A DNA stretch of 64,000 nucleotides from Prochlorococcus sp. MIT 0604 (lineage in GTDB: Bacteria; Cyanobacteriota; Cyanobacteriia; PCC-6307; Cyanobiaceae), in the NCBI RefSeq assembly GCF_000757845.1, contig NZ_CP007753.1, positions 496,001 through 560,000 on the forward strand, given 5' to 3'. The notes beneath the pieces are model-generated. The model had not been told where the DNA came from and ran no database searches. It saw only the letters and a program-made list of their open reading frames with translations. Below are positions 48,150 to 58,919 of the stretch, piece by piece. The position numbers and the translations under genes are program-made. Position 1 is the first letter of the stretch. Each line of letters starts with the position of its first letter.

Positions 48150-48181
48150 TAATAATTAATTAATAATTAATTAATAATTTT
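48150..48181. repeat. 11-bp tandem repeat upstream of the sigma factor
   Basis: TAATAATTAAT is repeated exactly at 48150-48160 and 48161-48171 and partly at 48172-48181. It lies in the 160-bp spacer between the sigma factor start (48090) and hisIE and may be phase-variable or a regulator site; simple AT bias is also possible. Confidence 0.5.
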
Positions 48182-48250
48182 TAATTAGCTAATTAACATT
48201 TTTTTCTTAAACTTTAGAATAAAAAATTTTAAACTCTGAATTTTTATTGG

Positions 48251-48910
48251 TTAATTTTTTCTTCTTGATTCTAGAACAGCAAGAACATCTCTCCACTCAA
48301 TACCTTTGTACATAAGGGCTACTTGCAGATGATAAATTAAATCAGCAGCTTCATTTGAGATTGAATTTTTATCATTATCTTTGCAAGCCATTATAAATTC
48401 AGCAGATTCCTCTCCTATTTTTTTCAAAATAGTGTTACTGCCTTTTTTTAATAAATGATTTGTGTAACTTTTCTCAGAGGGATTTATTGATCTTTCGTTA
48501 ATTGTATTGAATAATTCAGAGCAAATATTTGAGAAGGGAGTTGTGTTTTTCTCTTTTTTATCATTTTGATTAATTTGAATCTCATTGAAAAAACAACTTT
48601 TTTCTCCAGTGTGACATGCGCCTGAACCATTTTGTTCAATCAAGAGAATTAGTGCATCATTATCACAATCGAACCTTATCTTCTTCAGTATTTGGGTACT
48701 TCCACTTGTGGCTCCTTTTCTCCAAATTTCGGATCTTGATCGACTCCAGTAATGAACGTTTTTGGTTTCAAGTGTCATTGTCAAAGATTCTTTGTTCATC
48801 CAAGCAAGCATAAGAATTGATCCGTCAAGCCAATCTTGTGCAATTGCAGGGATTAATCCATAATTATCAAAGCTTAGATCTTCTAACGAGAAATTAGTTG
48901 AAAAAGTCAT
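48251..48910 (-). CDS. hisIE: bifunctional phosphoribosyl-AMP cyclohydrolase / phosphoribosyl-ATP pyrophosphohydrolase
   Basis: The HisI domain (about residues 1-125) has LDGSILMLAWMN, SRSEIWRKGATSG, and the metal ligands in CDNDALILLIEQNGSGACHTGEKSCFF. The HisE domain (about 130-219) has NHLLKKGSNTILKKIGEESAEFIMACKD. These catalyse steps 2 and 3 of histidine synthesis. The bifunctional form is normal in cyanobacteria. It is divergent from the PTPS-like gene across about 60 bp. Confidence 0.96.
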   Translation of the reverse strand: MTFSTNFSLEDLSFDNYGLIPAIAQDWLDGSILMLAWMNKESLTMTLETKNVHYWSRSRSEIWRKGATSGSTQILKKIRFDCDNDALILLIEQNGSGACHTGEKSCFFNEIQINQNDKKEKNTTPFSNICSELFNTINERSINPSEKSYTNHLLKKGSNTILKKIGEESAEFIMACKDNDKNSISNEAADLIYHLQVALMYKGIEWRDVLAVLESRRKN

Positions 48911-48973
48911 TATGTTAGTTATGTTAAATCCTATTCATTGGGTTCTATCAAAAATTATCCTAACAGTTAATTG

Positions 48974-49444
48974 ATGTATATTCATTCTCTGAAATTTTCA
49001 TGCAGCAAAAGTTACGAGGATTTTCCCTGTTCACATAGGCAATGGCGCCATGAAGGCCACTGCAGATTTGTTCATGGATATTCAAGATCATTCACCTTTT
49101 GGTTCACTGCAAAAAAATTAGACCTAAATGGTTTTGTTGTCGATTTTTCAAGTCTAAAACCCCTAGAAAATAGACTAAAGGAGCAATTTGACCATACTTT
49201 TCTAATAAATAAAGATGACCCTTTGCTGAATTACTGGGAAAAATTACATGACTTAGATGCTTTAGATCTGAGAATTATGGATAATGTGGGAATGGAGTTC
49301 ACCTCTGAATTAATTTGGAGATGGGCTAATGAATACTTACAGGATAAAGATGAGGGCAGAACATGTTGTTGGAAAACAGAATCAAAAGAAAATAAATCGA
49401 ATAAAGCAAGTTATGAGGAAATTCCTGATTGGTTCAAATCTTAG
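48974..49444 (+). CDS. 6-pyruvoyl-tetrahydropterin synthase-like (QueD family) protein
   Basis: The zinc ligands of the PTPS/QueD fold are seen in CSHRQWRHEGHCRFVHGYSRSF (about residues 19-40), the FVVDFSSLKPLENRL helix follows, and FDHTFLINKDDP and NVGMEFTSELIWRWANEYL are the later family segments. It could make carboxytetrahydropterin (queuosine) or pyruvoyl-tetrahydropterin (tetrahydrobiopterin-type pterins); the sequence does not decide. ATG 48974 is preferred to the TTG just before it. Confidence 0.9.
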   Translation: MYIHSLKFSCSKSYEDFPCSHRQWRHEGHCRFVHGYSRSFTFWFTAKKLDLNGFVVDFSSLKPLENRLKEQFDHTFLINKDDPLLNYWEKLHDLDALDLRIMDNVGMEFTSELIWRWANEYLQDKDEGRTCCWKTESKENKSNKASYEEIPDWFKS

Positions 49445-49491
49445 ATTAAAGTTGTTAATTTAAAGTAATAAAGGATTCTTTAATTAGATAT

Positions 49492-51852
49492 TTAATCAAC
49501 ATTTATCTCTCCATTAATCATATAAATATTAATCTCGTCTTTATTAAGGTAATGATTATTCAATATATTATTTGAAATTTTTGTCTCAATTTGTTTTTGA
49601 ATAATTCTTTTTAAAGGCCTTGCACCATAGGCATGATCGAAACTATTTTCGACAAGTTGGTTAATTGCTTCATCCGTAATTTTGAATTTTAAGTTTTTTT
49701 TGTTAAGTCTTTTTTCTAAATGTTGAAGCTGGATTTTTGCAATTTCTTTTATGTCATTTAATTCTAAATTATTAAAAATAACTATTTCATCAAGTCGATT
49801 TAAAAACTCAGGCTTGAAAAATTTTTTTATTTCATTATCTACAACTTTTTTAATTTCATTTGTATCTTCTTGTCTAACTGATAAATCATTTATTGATTGA
49901 CTTCCTAAATTACTTGTGAGAACAATGATTGAATTTTTGAAATTAATTGTACGACCTTGACCATCAGTAATGATTCCATCATCAAGAACCTGTAAGAGAA
50001 TATCTAAAATATCTTTGTGAGCTTTCTCTATTTCATCTAGAAGTATTAATGAATAAGGATTTTTGCGTACAGCTTCAGTTAGTTGACCCCCTGATTCGAA
50101 CCCTAAATATCCAGGAGGCGCACCTATAATTTTGCTCACTGAATGTTTTTCCATATATTCAGACATATCCAGTCTTGTAATTGAAGAATTTGAATCGAAT
50201 ATTATTTTAGCTGTTACTTTACTTAGCTCTGTTTTTCCAACACCAGTTGGACCTAAAAAAAGAAAACTAGCTAATGGCTTGCTTGGATCATTTAGACCAG
50301 TCCTTGATCTCTTAATGGAATCTGCAACTGCTCTAATTGCACTATCTTGACCAATAATTTTTTCTTTAAGGACTGACTCTAGGCTCAAGAGTTTATCTTT
50401 TTCTGACTGGTTTAAGTTCTGTACTGGAATAGAGGTCCACTTTGAGACAACTTCTGCAATATCATCAAAAGTTACCTCTTGTCTTAAAAGACTTGTATCT
50501 CCATTTTTTTGAGAATTTACTAGGGACTTACTTTTTTCTTTCAATTTTTTTTGCAAGGAATTTAAAGTTCCAAATTCTAATTCTGCTGCTTTGTTGAGGT
50601 CAAAATTCCTTTTGGCTTGATCTATTTGCAATTGAACAGATTCAATTTCTTCTTTTATGGTGCTAATCTCATCTATTTCATCTTTTTCTTTTTTCCATTG
50701 AGCACCTAATTCTGCCTGTTTATCTTTAAGGGATTTAAGTTCATTATTTATTTTTTTTAATCTTTCTATAGAAAAATCATCCGTTTCTCTTTTTAAAGAT
50801 AATTTTTCCATTTCAAACTGTAGAACTTTTCGATCAATTTCATCAATTTCTTCAGGTTTGGAAGTTATGACCATATTTAATCTTGAGGCTGCTTCGTCGA
50901 TTAGATCTATTGCCTTGTCAGGAAGAAATCTATCGTTAATATATCTTTCGCTAAGGGTTGCAGCTGCAACTAAAGCATTATCAGAAATTCTCACACTATG
51001 ATGAACTTCGTATCTTTCTCTCAATCCTCTTAGAATTGATACAGTATCATCTATTGAAGGAGCATCAACTTTTATCTTTTGAAATCTTCGTTCTAAAGCA
51101 GGATCTTTTTCTATATTTTGTTTATGTTCATTAATAGTTGTAGCACCAATACATCTAAGTTCTCCTCTCGCAAGCATTGGTTTTAATAGGTTGCTTGCAT
51201 CTAAAGAACCTCCACTAGCGCCTGCTCCAACTACCGTATGAATTTCATCAATAAAAAGAATAATCTTACCTTCTGATTCTTTCACTTTCTTTAGTATATT
51301 TTTTATTCTTTCTTCAAATTCTCCACGATATTTTGCTCCAGCTAAAAGTGAACCCATATCTAATGAAATTAGTTTCCTATCTTGAAGCGCAGAAGGTACA
51401 TCGCCATTAATAATTCTTTGAGCTAACCCTTCTACAATGGCTGTTTTGCCAACCCCAGGTTCTCCAATAAGAACTGGATTATTTTTTGTTCTTCTACTCA
51501 ATATTTGAATTGTTCTTCTAATCTCTTCATCCCTACCAATAACAGGGTCTAAAATCCCATCTCGTGCAGATTGAGTTAGATCAATACCATATTTTTCCAA
51601 AGACTCATTAGAACTATTAAATTCATTTTTTACTGCGGGATCTGACTTCATTTTCTTTATAATTTCAAGAAATTCTGGAATACCTTTTTGATTTAAAATT
51701 TGAAATCCATATTTATCATCATAAGTGAAACCGTAAACTAAGTGTTCTGTTGATATCACTACATCATTTAAAGTATTTTTAATATCATTCGCCTTCAAAA
51801 ATACTTTGTGAAGTGTATCACCTATATATAAATTATCTTGTTTATTTCTCAT
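49492..51852 (-). CDS. clpB: ClpB-type AAA+ disaggregase, main frame (N-domain in other frame)
   Basis: The protein is a two-ring Hsp100 chaperone. Walker A of the first ring is GEPGVGKTA with [13 protein letters not shown]; the coiled-coil M domain (about residues 330-450 in this frame), rich in E/K/L, is specific for ClpB; the second ring has [20 protein letters not shown] and the C-terminal [12 protein letters not shown]. The ATG at 51852 gives 786 aa, lacking most of the N-domain. That domain is encoded immediately upstream in another frame, joined across an A8 run, so the complete product would be about 855 aa. Confidence 0.9.
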   Translation of the reverse strand: MRNKQDNLYIGDTLHKVFLKANDIKNTLNDVVISTEHLVYGFTYDDKYGFQILNQKGIPEFLEIIKKMKSDPAVKNEFNSSNESLEKYGIDLTQSARDGILDPVIGRDEEIRRTIQILSRRTKNNPVLIGEPGVGKTAIVEGLAQRIINGDVPSALQDRKLISLDMGSLLAGAKYRGEFEERIKNILKKVKESEGKIILFIDEIHTVVGAGASGGSLDASNLLKPMLARGELRCIGATTINEHKQNIEKDPALERRFQKIKVDAPSIDDTVSILRGLRERYEVHHSVRISDNALVAAATLSERYINDRFLPDKAIDLIDEAASRLNMVITSKPEEIDEIDRKVLQFEMEKLSLKRETDDFSIERLKKINNELKSLKDKQAELGAQWKKEKDEIDEISTIKEEIESVQLQIDQAKRNFDLNKAAELEFGTLNSLQKKLKEKSKSLVNSQKNGDTSLLRQEVTFDDIAEVVSKWTSIPVQNLNQSEKDKLLSLESVLKEKIIGQDSAIRAVADSIKRSRTGLNDPSKPLASFLFLGPTGVGKTELSKVTAKIIFDSNSSITRLDMSEYMEKHSVSKIIGAPPGYLGFESGGQLTEAVRKNPYSLILLDEIEKAHKDILDILLQVLDDGIITDGQGRTINFKNSIIVLTSNLGSQSINDLSVRQEDTNEIKKVVDNEIKKFFKPEFLNRLDEIVIFNNLELNDIKEIAKIQLQHLEKRLNKKNLKFKITDEAINQLVENSFDHAYGARPLKRIIQKQIETKISNNILNNHYLNKDEINIYMINGEINVD

Positions 51853-51905
51853 TTTTGCCTTCGCATTTAATGAAGAAATTATTTCCCTCTCAAGATCTTT
51901 TAGAT

Positions 51906-52073
51906 TTACATTATTTTTTTTAAAATCTTTTTTGTAATATTGTCATCTTTAATAAGAGCTAATAATAAATTATCAGAGTCTACATTTTGTTGATAATTTT
52001 TATAAGCAATTTCTTTGGCAAAAATAAAGCAGTTCCAAGCAGAATTTGAGAATTCGCTTGGAACTGTTTTCAT
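51906..52073 (-). CDS. ClpB N-terminal fragment, out of frame with the main body
   Basis: From ATG 52073, 55 codons encode MKTVPSEFSNSAWNCFIFAK and EIAYKNYQQNVDSDNLLLAL, which match the start of the ClpB N-domain (FT-x-K-A-W...A-x-x-I-A...x-H-L-L-L-A-L). Reading ends at TAA 51906-51908. If the frame shifts by -1 at the A8 run (51914-51921) it continues as NNVNLKDLEREIISSLNAKA and joins the main ClpB frame before residue 1 of the long ORF. So the gene is either frameshifted or needs recoding. Confidence 0.8.
   Translation of the reverse strand: MKTVPSEFSNSAWNCFIFAKEIAYKNYQQNVDSDNLLLALIKDDNITKKILKKIM
51914..51921 (-). other. A8 slippery run (-1 frameshift site) in clpB
   Basis: The coding strand reads TTA AAA AAA ATA ATG TAA here. 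A AAA AAA is a canonical -1 slippery heptamer. Slipping back one base gives AAT AAT GTA and restores the ClpB frame. The short run to a stop two codons later is typical of recoding sites, but a missing base in a homopolymer is equally possible. Confidence 0.6.
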
Positions 52074-52144
52074 CAATCAAAATTTTGGTATGACCGTAAT
52101 AAAAATTAAGTCAAAAAGAGTATTTAACTATTTACAATGTTTAT

Positions 52145-52495
52145 CTATTCAACAATAACTTTACCTACCATTCCAGCGCCTCTGTGTGGCTCGCAATAGT
52201 AATCATAAGTTCCAGCATTATCAAATGTTTCTTCCCAAGACTCTCCTGGAGCAAAAGCTAGGTCCGCATGACTTAAATCCTCATGCCCATCAAAAACAGC
52301 ATTGTGAGGGGCAAGTTTATTATTGACGAATTTAACTGTATCACCAGCACTAATGGTTACTGTACTTGGTTCAAATGCAAGCATTCCAGCATCTGTTCCA
52401 AGTTTTACTTCAACAGTCTTAGCTGAAACTGATGAAATACCAAGACCTAGAGTTAAGACTATTGCAAATAACCCTGCAAAGATTGAACGTAACAT
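52145..52495 (-). CDS. petE: plastocyanin
   Basis: Plastocyanin carries electrons from cytochrome b6f to photosystem I in the thylakoid lumen. A signal peptide of about 25 residues precedes the mature copper protein. The copper ligands are visible: His in LAPHNAVFD, and Cys, His and Met in [11 protein letters not shown]. The length is 116 aa. It is transcribed toward clpB, from an upstream spacer of 59 bp after the epimerase gene. Confidence 0.98.
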   Translation of the reverse strand: MLRSIFAGLFAIVLTLGLGISSVSAKTVEVKLGTDAGMLAFEPSTVTISAGDTVKFVNNKLAPHNAVFDGHEDLSHADLAFAPGESWEETFDNAGTYDYYCEPHRGAGMVGKVIVE

Positions 52496-52554
52496 AATAA
52501 AAATTTGCTTATTTATACATATTACAAGGCTTTGGTAACCTAACTGTGAGAATT

Positions 52555-53538
52555 TTAATTGTTATTACAGCTTGGTAACTTTGATAACCTTAAAATATCA
52601 TTCAGTGACTTGGCATAACTTTTAAGTTTAAAAGTCTCAGGATTAGTGATGGGGACATGATTAAAGTCATATTTTTTGATACTGAAGCTATCCCAAGGAG
52701 TAGTTTGGATGGGGAGAATTCTTAATAATATTTTTAGGATTTTTTTTGTAAGCGGTATCGCAAAAAATCTCCTCATATTATGTTTCTTTAAAAGTGTAAT
52801 TATGGCATAATCAATAGAAATGAATTTTTGACCTAGCACAAATTTTCTAAAGCCTTTGTATTGCTCTTCTTTATGATTTTTAATTAGAAACCCGCAAATC
52901 TGGGCGATATCATTTGCGTGTATAAAGTGAAATTTAGAATCGAGTTTTAAAAATCTTGCTAACCAAAGCCATTTCCCAATTTCTTTCAATCCACTAGTTA
53001 AATAACTCACAGGGTATTTACTTTTTTTTCCAAGATTCCCTCCAAAAACCAAGGTAGGGAAGACAGCGAATGTTTTTTCTGCAAATGAGCTTTCTCTAAG
53101 TCTCTGGAAACATTCATATTTTGTTTGAATGTACTCTGTTCCATAAATCAATGATTCCCTCATTAATTCTGTTTGGGTATCAAGAATACTAGCTGTTGAA
53201 AAATAAATAATCTTTTCTAACTTTTCAATATCAAGCATTTCTAGTAATTCTTCAAAAGCTTTAATATTTACTTCATAGGCTCTTTTTGGATCTCCCCAAG
53301 CTGTAGCAGTATGAATTAGGTAATTAATTTGGCTAATTTCCTTTTTATACCTATTGGATTCTCTGATATCGCACACCATTAACTTGACTTTTTTATTTTC
53401 TTGAACAGAAATTGGTAACTTACTTTTGTCTCTTACCATGAGATAAAGCCTGAATTTTGTGTTTTTCAAAAACCAATCAACTAAATATTGGCCAACACAT
53501 CCATTAGCGCCTGTTATTAATAAGTTTTTATATCCCAA
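52555..53538 (-). CDS. NAD-dependent epimerase/dehydratase family protein
   Basis: The extended SDR fold is shown by [16 protein letters not shown] at residues 6-21, the [16 protein letters not shown] segment and the catalytic-type Tyr-Lys ([12 protein letters not shown]). The substrate is unknown. It is eight bases downstream of the hemE stop, so the two are co-transcribed, but no heme-related function follows from the sequence. Confidence 0.88.
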   Translation of the reverse strand: MGYKNLLITGANGCVGQYLVDWFLKNTKFRLYLMVRDKSKLPISVQENKKVKLMVCDIRESNRYKKEISQINYLIHTATAWGDPKRAYEVNIKAFEELLEMLDIEKLEKIIYFSTASILDTQTELMRESLIYGTEYIQTKYECFQRLRESSFAEKTFAVFPTLVFGGNLGKKSKYPVSYLTSGLKEIGKWLWLARFLKLDSKFHFIHANDIAQICGFLIKNHKEEQYKGFRKFVLGQKFISIDYAIITLLKKHNMRRFFAIPLTKKILKILLRILPIQTTPWDSFSIKKYDFNHVPITNPETFKLKSYAKSLNDILRLSKLPSCNNN

Positions 53539-53546
53539 GACTTTGA

Positions 53547-54587
53547 CTAGTAAGTGAGTTTTTTCCCATGTTCAAAAAATGTTTGAGCATTTTCTTCTGG
53601 AGTCCCAGGTAAAATCCCATGACCCAAATTAAGAATATATTTCCTGTCTTTGATTTTATTGAAAGTATTATCTATCCTTTCTTTTATTGATTCTTCGTTT
53701 CCGAATAAAATACCAGGGTCAACATTACCTTGAATTCCAATCCCCCTGGGAATTCTTTTACAAGCCTCTTCAATATCTACTGTCCAGTCTAATGAAATTA
53801 TATCTACTCCAGTTTTTGCCATTCTTTCTAAAACACCAGCACTGCCTGAAATGTAAAGAATTATTGGTGTTTCAGGGTACGCCGCTTTTACAATTTCAAC
53901 AACTTTTTTTTGATACGGCCCAGCAAAGACATCGTAATCTTGTGGGCTTAGTTGGCCGGCCCATGAATCAAAAATTTGTACTACTTGCGCTCCAGATTTT
54001 ATTTGATATTTAAGATATTCACCAATAGATTTTGCAAAATGATCAAGAAGTTTATGAAGTAAATCCGGTTCATTAAAAGCCATTGATTTTATTAAAGAAT
54101 AATTTTTACTGCTTTTACCTTCAACTACATATGCAGCAAGCGTCCAAGGTGCGCCAACAAAACCTAAAACTGTTGCCTCATTATTCACATCTTTTTTTAG
54201 TGAAGTAAGAACTTGCCCAACAAAACTTAAACTCTCACTTGGATTTAATTCTTTTAAATTTTCTACCTGGTTAAGAGTTCTTATTGGGTCCTCAATAATT
54301 GGACCTTTACTTTCTATTATTTCAAAATTTATGCCCATCCCTGGAAGAGGTGTGAGAATATCTGAAAAAAGGATCACTCCATCCGGCTTGAAAGCATGAA
54401 AAGGCTGCATTGAAATCTCATATGATAGTTCTGGATTTTCAGACCTCTCTCTAAAGCTTGGGTAACGCTCCCTTAAATCTCTATAGATTTTCATATATCT
54501 TCCTGCTTGCCTCATCATCCATACTGGAGGCCTATTTACTTTTTTACCTAGTGCGGCAGAGAGTAGTAGTGGTAAATCTTGACCCAT
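53547..54587 (-). CDS. hemE: uroporphyrinogen decarboxylase
   Basis: HemE removes four carboxyl groups from uroporphyrinogen III to give coproporphyrinogen III in tetrapyrrole synthesis. The [13 protein letters not shown] start, [14 protein letters not shown] with the catalytic Asp, and [16 protein letters not shown] are family hallmarks. The length is 346 aa. It belongs to the same pathway as hemH and the chlorophyll genes elsewhere in the window. Confidence 0.97.
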   Translation of the reverse strand: MGQDLPLLLSAALGKKVNRPPVWMMRQAGRYMKIYRDLRERYPSFRERSENPELSYEISMQPFHAFKPDGVILFSDILTPLPGMGINFEIIESKGPIIEDPIRTLNQVENLKELNPSESLSFVGQVLTSLKKDVNNEATVLGFVGAPWTLAAYVVEGKSSKNYSLIKSMAFNEPDLLHKLLDHFAKSIGEYLKYQIKSGAQVVQIFDSWAGQLSPQDYDVFAGPYQKKVVEIVKAAYPETPIILYISGSAGVLERMAKTGVDIISLDWTVDIEEACKRIPRGIGIQGNVDPGILFGNEESIKERIDNTFNKIKDRKYILNLGHGILPGTPEENAQTFFEHGKKLTY

Positions 54588-54703
54588 TTTTCAATTCGAT
54601 ATTTTTAAAAAAATTAAAATCCAACTTAAAAATCTTACAATGTAAAGCAGAGCAAAAGCGTTATATGAACATTTATATGAAGCACTAAGTTAAATGAGCC
54701 TTC

Positions 54704-56968
54704 TTATTTTCTTGATTGATGTTTGAAGATACTCACGCTTAATGGGGGCAAAGCAAGTTCTAGAGCATTTTGATAATCATGAATATTGTAATTTATAGTT
54801 TCTTTACCCCCCATATTTCCTTTGTTACTACCCCCGTATCTAGAGCCATCTGAATTAAATATTTCTTTATAGAATCCTTCCACAGGAACACCTACTTTGT
54901 ATGACCCATGAGTATTAGGTGTAAAGTTAGCAACAACAACAAGCCACTCATTAGTATCGTTTTCTCTTCTCATGAAACTTATAACCGAATTAGATTTGTC
55001 ATTACAATCAATCCATTGGAATCCATAAGGATCAAAGTCATTTTTCCATAATGCAGGTTCATTTTTATAAAGAACGTTTAGGTCATCAATCAAGTTCCTG
55101 ATACCTTTATGAGGCTCAAATTCTAGTAACTCCCATTGCAGATCATCCCAAACATTCCATTCTTGTCTTTGCCCAAATTCCATTCCCATAAATATCGTTT
55201 TTTTACCAGGGTGGGTCCACATATAAGTTAGTAATGCTCGAGTATTTGCATATTTCTTCCAGTCATCGCCAGGCATTTTATGTAAAAGATGACTTTTCCC
55301 GTGAACAACCTCATCATGACTAAGTGCAAGCATAAAGTTCTCTGTATAGTTATATGTGATTGAGAAAGTCACACTATTTTGATGGAATTGCCTAAACCAA
55401 GGATCTATTTCAAAATAATCAAGCATATCGTGCATCCATCCCATATTCCATTTCAAGTTAAACCCGAGCCCTCCCATGTCTGTTGGTTTGGTTACCATTG
55501 GCCAAGTTGTTGATTCTTCTGCAATAGAAAGTGCACCTGGGAAGTGTTGGAAGAGTACATGATTAGCCTGTTGAAGAAATTTAACGGCTTCTATATTTTC
55601 ATTCCCACCATTTTCATTGGGTATCCATTCTCCATCTGGACGTAGATAATCTCTGTAAAGCATTGAAGCTACAGCATCTACTCTTATGCCATCAATATGA
55701 AACTCTTCAAACCAATAAACGAGGTTGGCTACTAAGAAATTTCTTACTTCGTTTCTGCTGTAATTAAATATTAGGGTTCCCCATTCTTTGTGTTCACCTA
55801 TGCGTGAATCTCCATGTTCATAAAGATGACAACCATCAAAAAATGCTAAACCATGCTTATCTTTTGGAAAATGACCAGGCACCCAATCAAGAATTACGCC
55901 TATACCCTCTTCATGACATTTATTTACAAACTCTCTAAATTCATTTGGGGTGCCAAATCTACTTGTTGGTGCATACCAGCCTGTAACTTGGTATCCCCAT
56001 GAACCATCGAAAGGATGTTCAGATATTGGCATTAGTTCAATATGAGTGAATCCTCTATCTTTTACGTAAGGGATGAGTTTCTTGGTTAATTCTGGATAAG
56101 TTAATAATCTGGTTCCAGGTTTTAAATCGGCCGCAGGTACTGGATCTCTTGGTTCACCATTGTCCTCCAGATATTTATTATCTGTTGATTCATGGAGCCA
56201 ACTCCCTAAATGCATTTCATAAACTGAAATTGGCTTGTTAATTTGACTAGAAGAATCTCTATTTGAAATCCAAGAACTATCATTCCAATTAAAGTTTTTC
56301 AATTTTGAAACTATTGAACCATTTTGAGGTCTAATTTCATGAAGGAAACCATATGGGTCAGCTTTCTCATAAATATGACCTTGTTGTGTTCTTATTTCAT
56401 ATTTATATGTGTCGCCAACTTGCATTGTTGGCATGAATAGTTCCCAGATTCCCCCTAATCTTTTTTGCATTGGATGATGTCTCCCATCCCAAGAATTTAT
56501 ATCTCCAATTATCGAGATTGATTTTGCATTTGGAGCCCAAATGCAAAACATGACTCCTCTTTGATTCTTTTCTTCAATGAGATGTGCTCCCATTTTTTCC
56601 CAAATATGATGATGATTGCCTTCTGCAAAAAGATGTCTATCAACTTCTCCCATCCACTCTTCTCTATATGACCAAGGGTCATGTTGTGTATGTGTGAGCC
56701 CTCCTCGTGAAATATTTAGTTCGTAATTATAATTTGGATTTTCAGGCAGGATAGCTTCAAAAAGCCATTTATGGTTTATGCTTTCCGCCTTATAGGAATT
56801 GTTTTTAAAATTTATTTTAACTTCGTCTGCTTCAGGCATCCATACCCTTACAACCCATTGTTCTTCATAAAAATGAGGACCTAATATTTTTAATGGATTA
56901 TCATTGCAACAATTTTCTAGGTTGATAGCTTCTGATTTAATCCAGTCTGCTTGAATTGTCTCGATCAT
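54704..56968 (-). CDS. glgB: 1,4-alpha-glucan branching enzyme
   Basis: GlgB introduces alpha-1,6 branches in glycogen. The N-terminal carbohydrate-binding (CBM48) domains cover about residues 20-220; the GH13 barrel has [17 protein letters not shown], the nucleophile Asp in [13 protein letters not shown], the acid Glu in [10 protein letters not shown], and [12 protein letters not shown]-terminal beta domain ends at residue 754. The size is normal. It is divergent from nothing adjacent: hemE lies downstream, the CocE-like gene upstream. Confidence 0.97.
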   Translation of the reverse strand: MIETIQADWIKSEAINLENCCNDNPLKILGPHFYEEQWVVRVWMPEADEVKINFKNNSYKAESINHKWLFEAILPENPNYNYELNISRGGLTHTQHDPWSYREEWMGEVDRHLFAEGNHHHIWEKMGAHLIEEKNQRGVMFCIWAPNAKSISIIGDINSWDGRHHPMQKRLGGIWELFMPTMQVGDTYKYEIRTQQGHIYEKADPYGFLHEIRPQNGSIVSKLKNFNWNDSSWISNRDSSSQINKPISVYEMHLGSWLHESTDNKYLEDNGEPRDPVPAADLKPGTRLLTYPELTKKLIPYVKDRGFTHIELMPISEHPFDGSWGYQVTGWYAPTSRFGTPNEFREFVNKCHEEGIGVILDWVPGHFPKDKHGLAFFDGCHLYEHGDSRIGEHKEWGTLIFNYSRNEVRNFLVANLVYWFEEFHIDGIRVDAVASMLYRDYLRPDGEWIPNENGGNENIEAVKFLQQANHVLFQHFPGALSIAEESTTWPMVTKPTDMGGLGFNLKWNMGWMHDMLDYFEIDPWFRQFHQNSVTFSITYNYTENFMLALSHDEVVHGKSHLLHKMPGDDWKKYANTRALLTYMWTHPGKKTIFMGMEFGQRQEWNVWDDLQWELLEFEPHKGIRNLIDDLNVLYKNEPALWKNDFDPYGFQWIDCNDKSNSVISFMRRENDTNEWLVVVANFTPNTHGSYKVGVPVEGFYKEIFNSDGSRYGGSNKGNMGGKETINYNIHDYQNALELALPPLSVSIFKHQSRK

Positions 56969-57024
56969 GACTGGTAGATATTAAGGGTTTATATTATCAA
57001 ATGATTAACCAAAAAAATAATTAT

Positions 57025-58602
57025 TTAAGAAAAAAAAGGGGTCATTTTCATAAATGTTCTTTTAAGGCTAAAACTGAGAGTAATAACTCTATGATTTGCT
57101 GATGGGGCTCCAATATTTCCCTCCTCAAATCCAGGATTAACACCAATAGCGGGATAAGCTGCTGCAGATATAGATAAGCGAAGCTTGCTATCTTTAATCA
57201 AACAAATATTTGTTGGCTGCATTGTTATTTGATAAATGCATTCTTCATTTATTTTGGAGTTTTTAACCCTTAAGAATCCTGTTGAAAATTGATTCGCCTT
57301 TTCATTACCTTCTTCAACTAGAGATAAAGCAAGGCAGATATCAAAATTGGGCTGATCACTTTTTACTTGGATTTCTAAAGTGGGAACTCCTCTTAAATAT
57401 TGATCTTCTTCAAAAGAATTGGTTTGAAAAACACCTACATCCAGGCGTTTATCAATAATACTTCTATTAAACTTTCCTGGATTTGGACCTAAATGACCAC
57501 CGTCAGATGGAGTAGGCCTCCATGGGTCATTAACAATTGTGAACCATCCTGATCCTTTTGAATTTATGGTCAGACTTCCATCTTCAACCTCTATATTTGC
57601 CGTGCCATCGCTTTTGAGTCCAAAAATAAATTCAGGGTGAAATTTATTATCTAATTCTTCCCATTTATTTAATGAAATATTCCATATTTTTTTCTCGTCT
57701 TTAAAATTCTTAGAATTTAATTTTTCATCTAATTTTAAATGTTTATCAAAAAATTTTAATAAAGATTCTTGTGATCCCTCCCACCAATTTAGATGTGTCG
57801 CATTCCCAATAATAATCTCTGGGCTTCCACCAGCGTCTTTAGATTTTTTATAAAGATCAAAGGCACCTTTTAAATGTGGATCCCAAAGTCCTCCAATAAT
57901 TAACATAGGTTGTTTTATCCATGTTGAAATTGGTTTAAATTCTTCAAATGGGCGAGCATTATTTAAATTTTTAAGCCATTCCAAAACAAAGCTATTAGGA
58001 TCATATTTTTTTAAAGTGTCAATTCCTTCCCTTAAATAACTTTTATTTTCTAAGGCTAATCTTATCTTTTCCCACTCAAGTAATTTATTTTCTCTTTTCA
58101 TCTTAAGTGCTGCGATTTGAAGTCCCCATGCAATATTGTTATGCCACCAATATGCTCCTCCATCTGAGCACCAATGATCCTTAATATTCATCCCAGTCAT
58201 TGCTGGAGATAAACAATCGGGCGGCTTTGAATTTAAATCACCAGTTAGTTGAGTAAATCCTTGATATGAAAAACCATATAAGCCAAGTTTCCCATTACAT
58301 TCTTTTAGAGACCTTACCCATTCATGTGTTTCTGTAGTATCGCTAGCTTCTTGAGAAAAACCGTTGAAAATTCCTTCAGAAGAACCCATACCTCTAACAT
58401 CTTGAATTATTACCATATATCCTTTGGAAGCCCACCATTCTGGGTGAGAATAGGTAATAGTTGAAGCTATTTCCCTGCCATATGGTTGTCTCATCAATAA
58501 TGCAGGCCATGGCCCATTATTATTAGGTAACCAAATCCTGGATATAAGTCTTACTCCATCTCTAAGTACTAGAGACTTGTCGAACCATCTTGAACCAGAC
58601 AT
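57025..58602 (-). CDS. CocE/NonD family hydrolase (X-Pro dipeptidyl-peptidase-like)
   Basis: The alpha/beta hydrolase domain includes the serine motif GFSYQGFT (near residue 107), MRQPYGREIASTITYSHPEWW and VQDVRGMGSSEG; a C-terminal jelly-roll domain (from about residue 350) holds the GAPSANHRV-type region. Family members are serine esterases or peptidases such as cocaine esterase and X-Pro dipeptidyl-peptidase; the substrate here is unknown. It is 525 aa and precedes a small secreted protein gene by eight bases. Confidence 0.9.
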   Translation of the reverse strand: MSGSRWFDKSLVLRDGVRLISRIWLPNNNGPWPALLMRQPYGREIASTITYSHPEWWASKGYMVIIQDVRGMGSSEGIFNGFSQEASDTTETHEWVRSLKECNGKLGLYGFSYQGFTQLTGDLNSKPPDCLSPAMTGMNIKDHWCSDGGAYWWHNNIAWGLQIAALKMKRENKLLEWEKIRLALENKSYLREGIDTLKKYDPNSFVLEWLKNLNNARPFEEFKPISTWIKQPMLIIGGLWDPHLKGAFDLYKKSKDAGGSPEIIIGNATHLNWWEGSQESLLKFFDKHLKLDEKLNSKNFKDEKKIWNISLNKWEELDNKFHPEFIFGLKSDGTANIEVEDGSLTINSKGSGWFTIVNDPWRPTPSDGGHLGPNPGKFNRSIIDKRLDVGVFQTNSFEEDQYLRGVPTLEIQVKSDQPNFDICLALSLVEEGNEKANQFSTGFLRVKNSKINEECIYQITMQPTNICLIKDSKLRLSISAAAYPAIGVNPGFEEGNIGAPSANHRVITLSFSLKRTFMKMTPFFS

Positions 58603-58609
58603 TTAGGCT

Positions 58610-58882
58610 TTAGATAATGTCTGGGCAGTGCAGCCCAATGACGTAAATAGAAAAGATCTCTGCGTTAACGGGAGTTAATTTTTTTTTGTTTGATACATAC
58701 TCTATAGCTTTATCTGAACTAGCTGAAATGCCTTTTGAATTAAACTCTCTAAACTTATTACATAAAATCTTAGCTTCGTTTGGATTCTTTTTTACAGTCT
58801 CCAATAAGTTAGATTGACTTAAAACAGGGTATAAAGGGTTGGAAAACAAAAATAAAAAAAATAACAAATGTTTCATTATCAC
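58610..58882 (-). CDS. small secreted hypothetical protein
   Basis: The 90-residue product starts with a signal peptide (MKHLLFFLFLFSNPLYPVLSQ from ATG 58876) and has two Cys in the mature part (ILCNKF and GLHCPDII). It is not recognised. It overlaps no neighbour and lies in the same minus-strand run as the CocE-like and DUF4332-like genes. Confidence 0.75.
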   Translation of the reverse strand: MIMKHLLFFLFLFSNPLYPVLSQSNLLETVKKNPNEAKILCNKFREFNSKGISASSDKAIEYVSNKKKLTPVNAEIFSIYVIGLHCPDII

Positions 58883-58919
58883 TTACTTTTTCTAAATTCT
58901 ACATTAAAAAAATTTTTTA

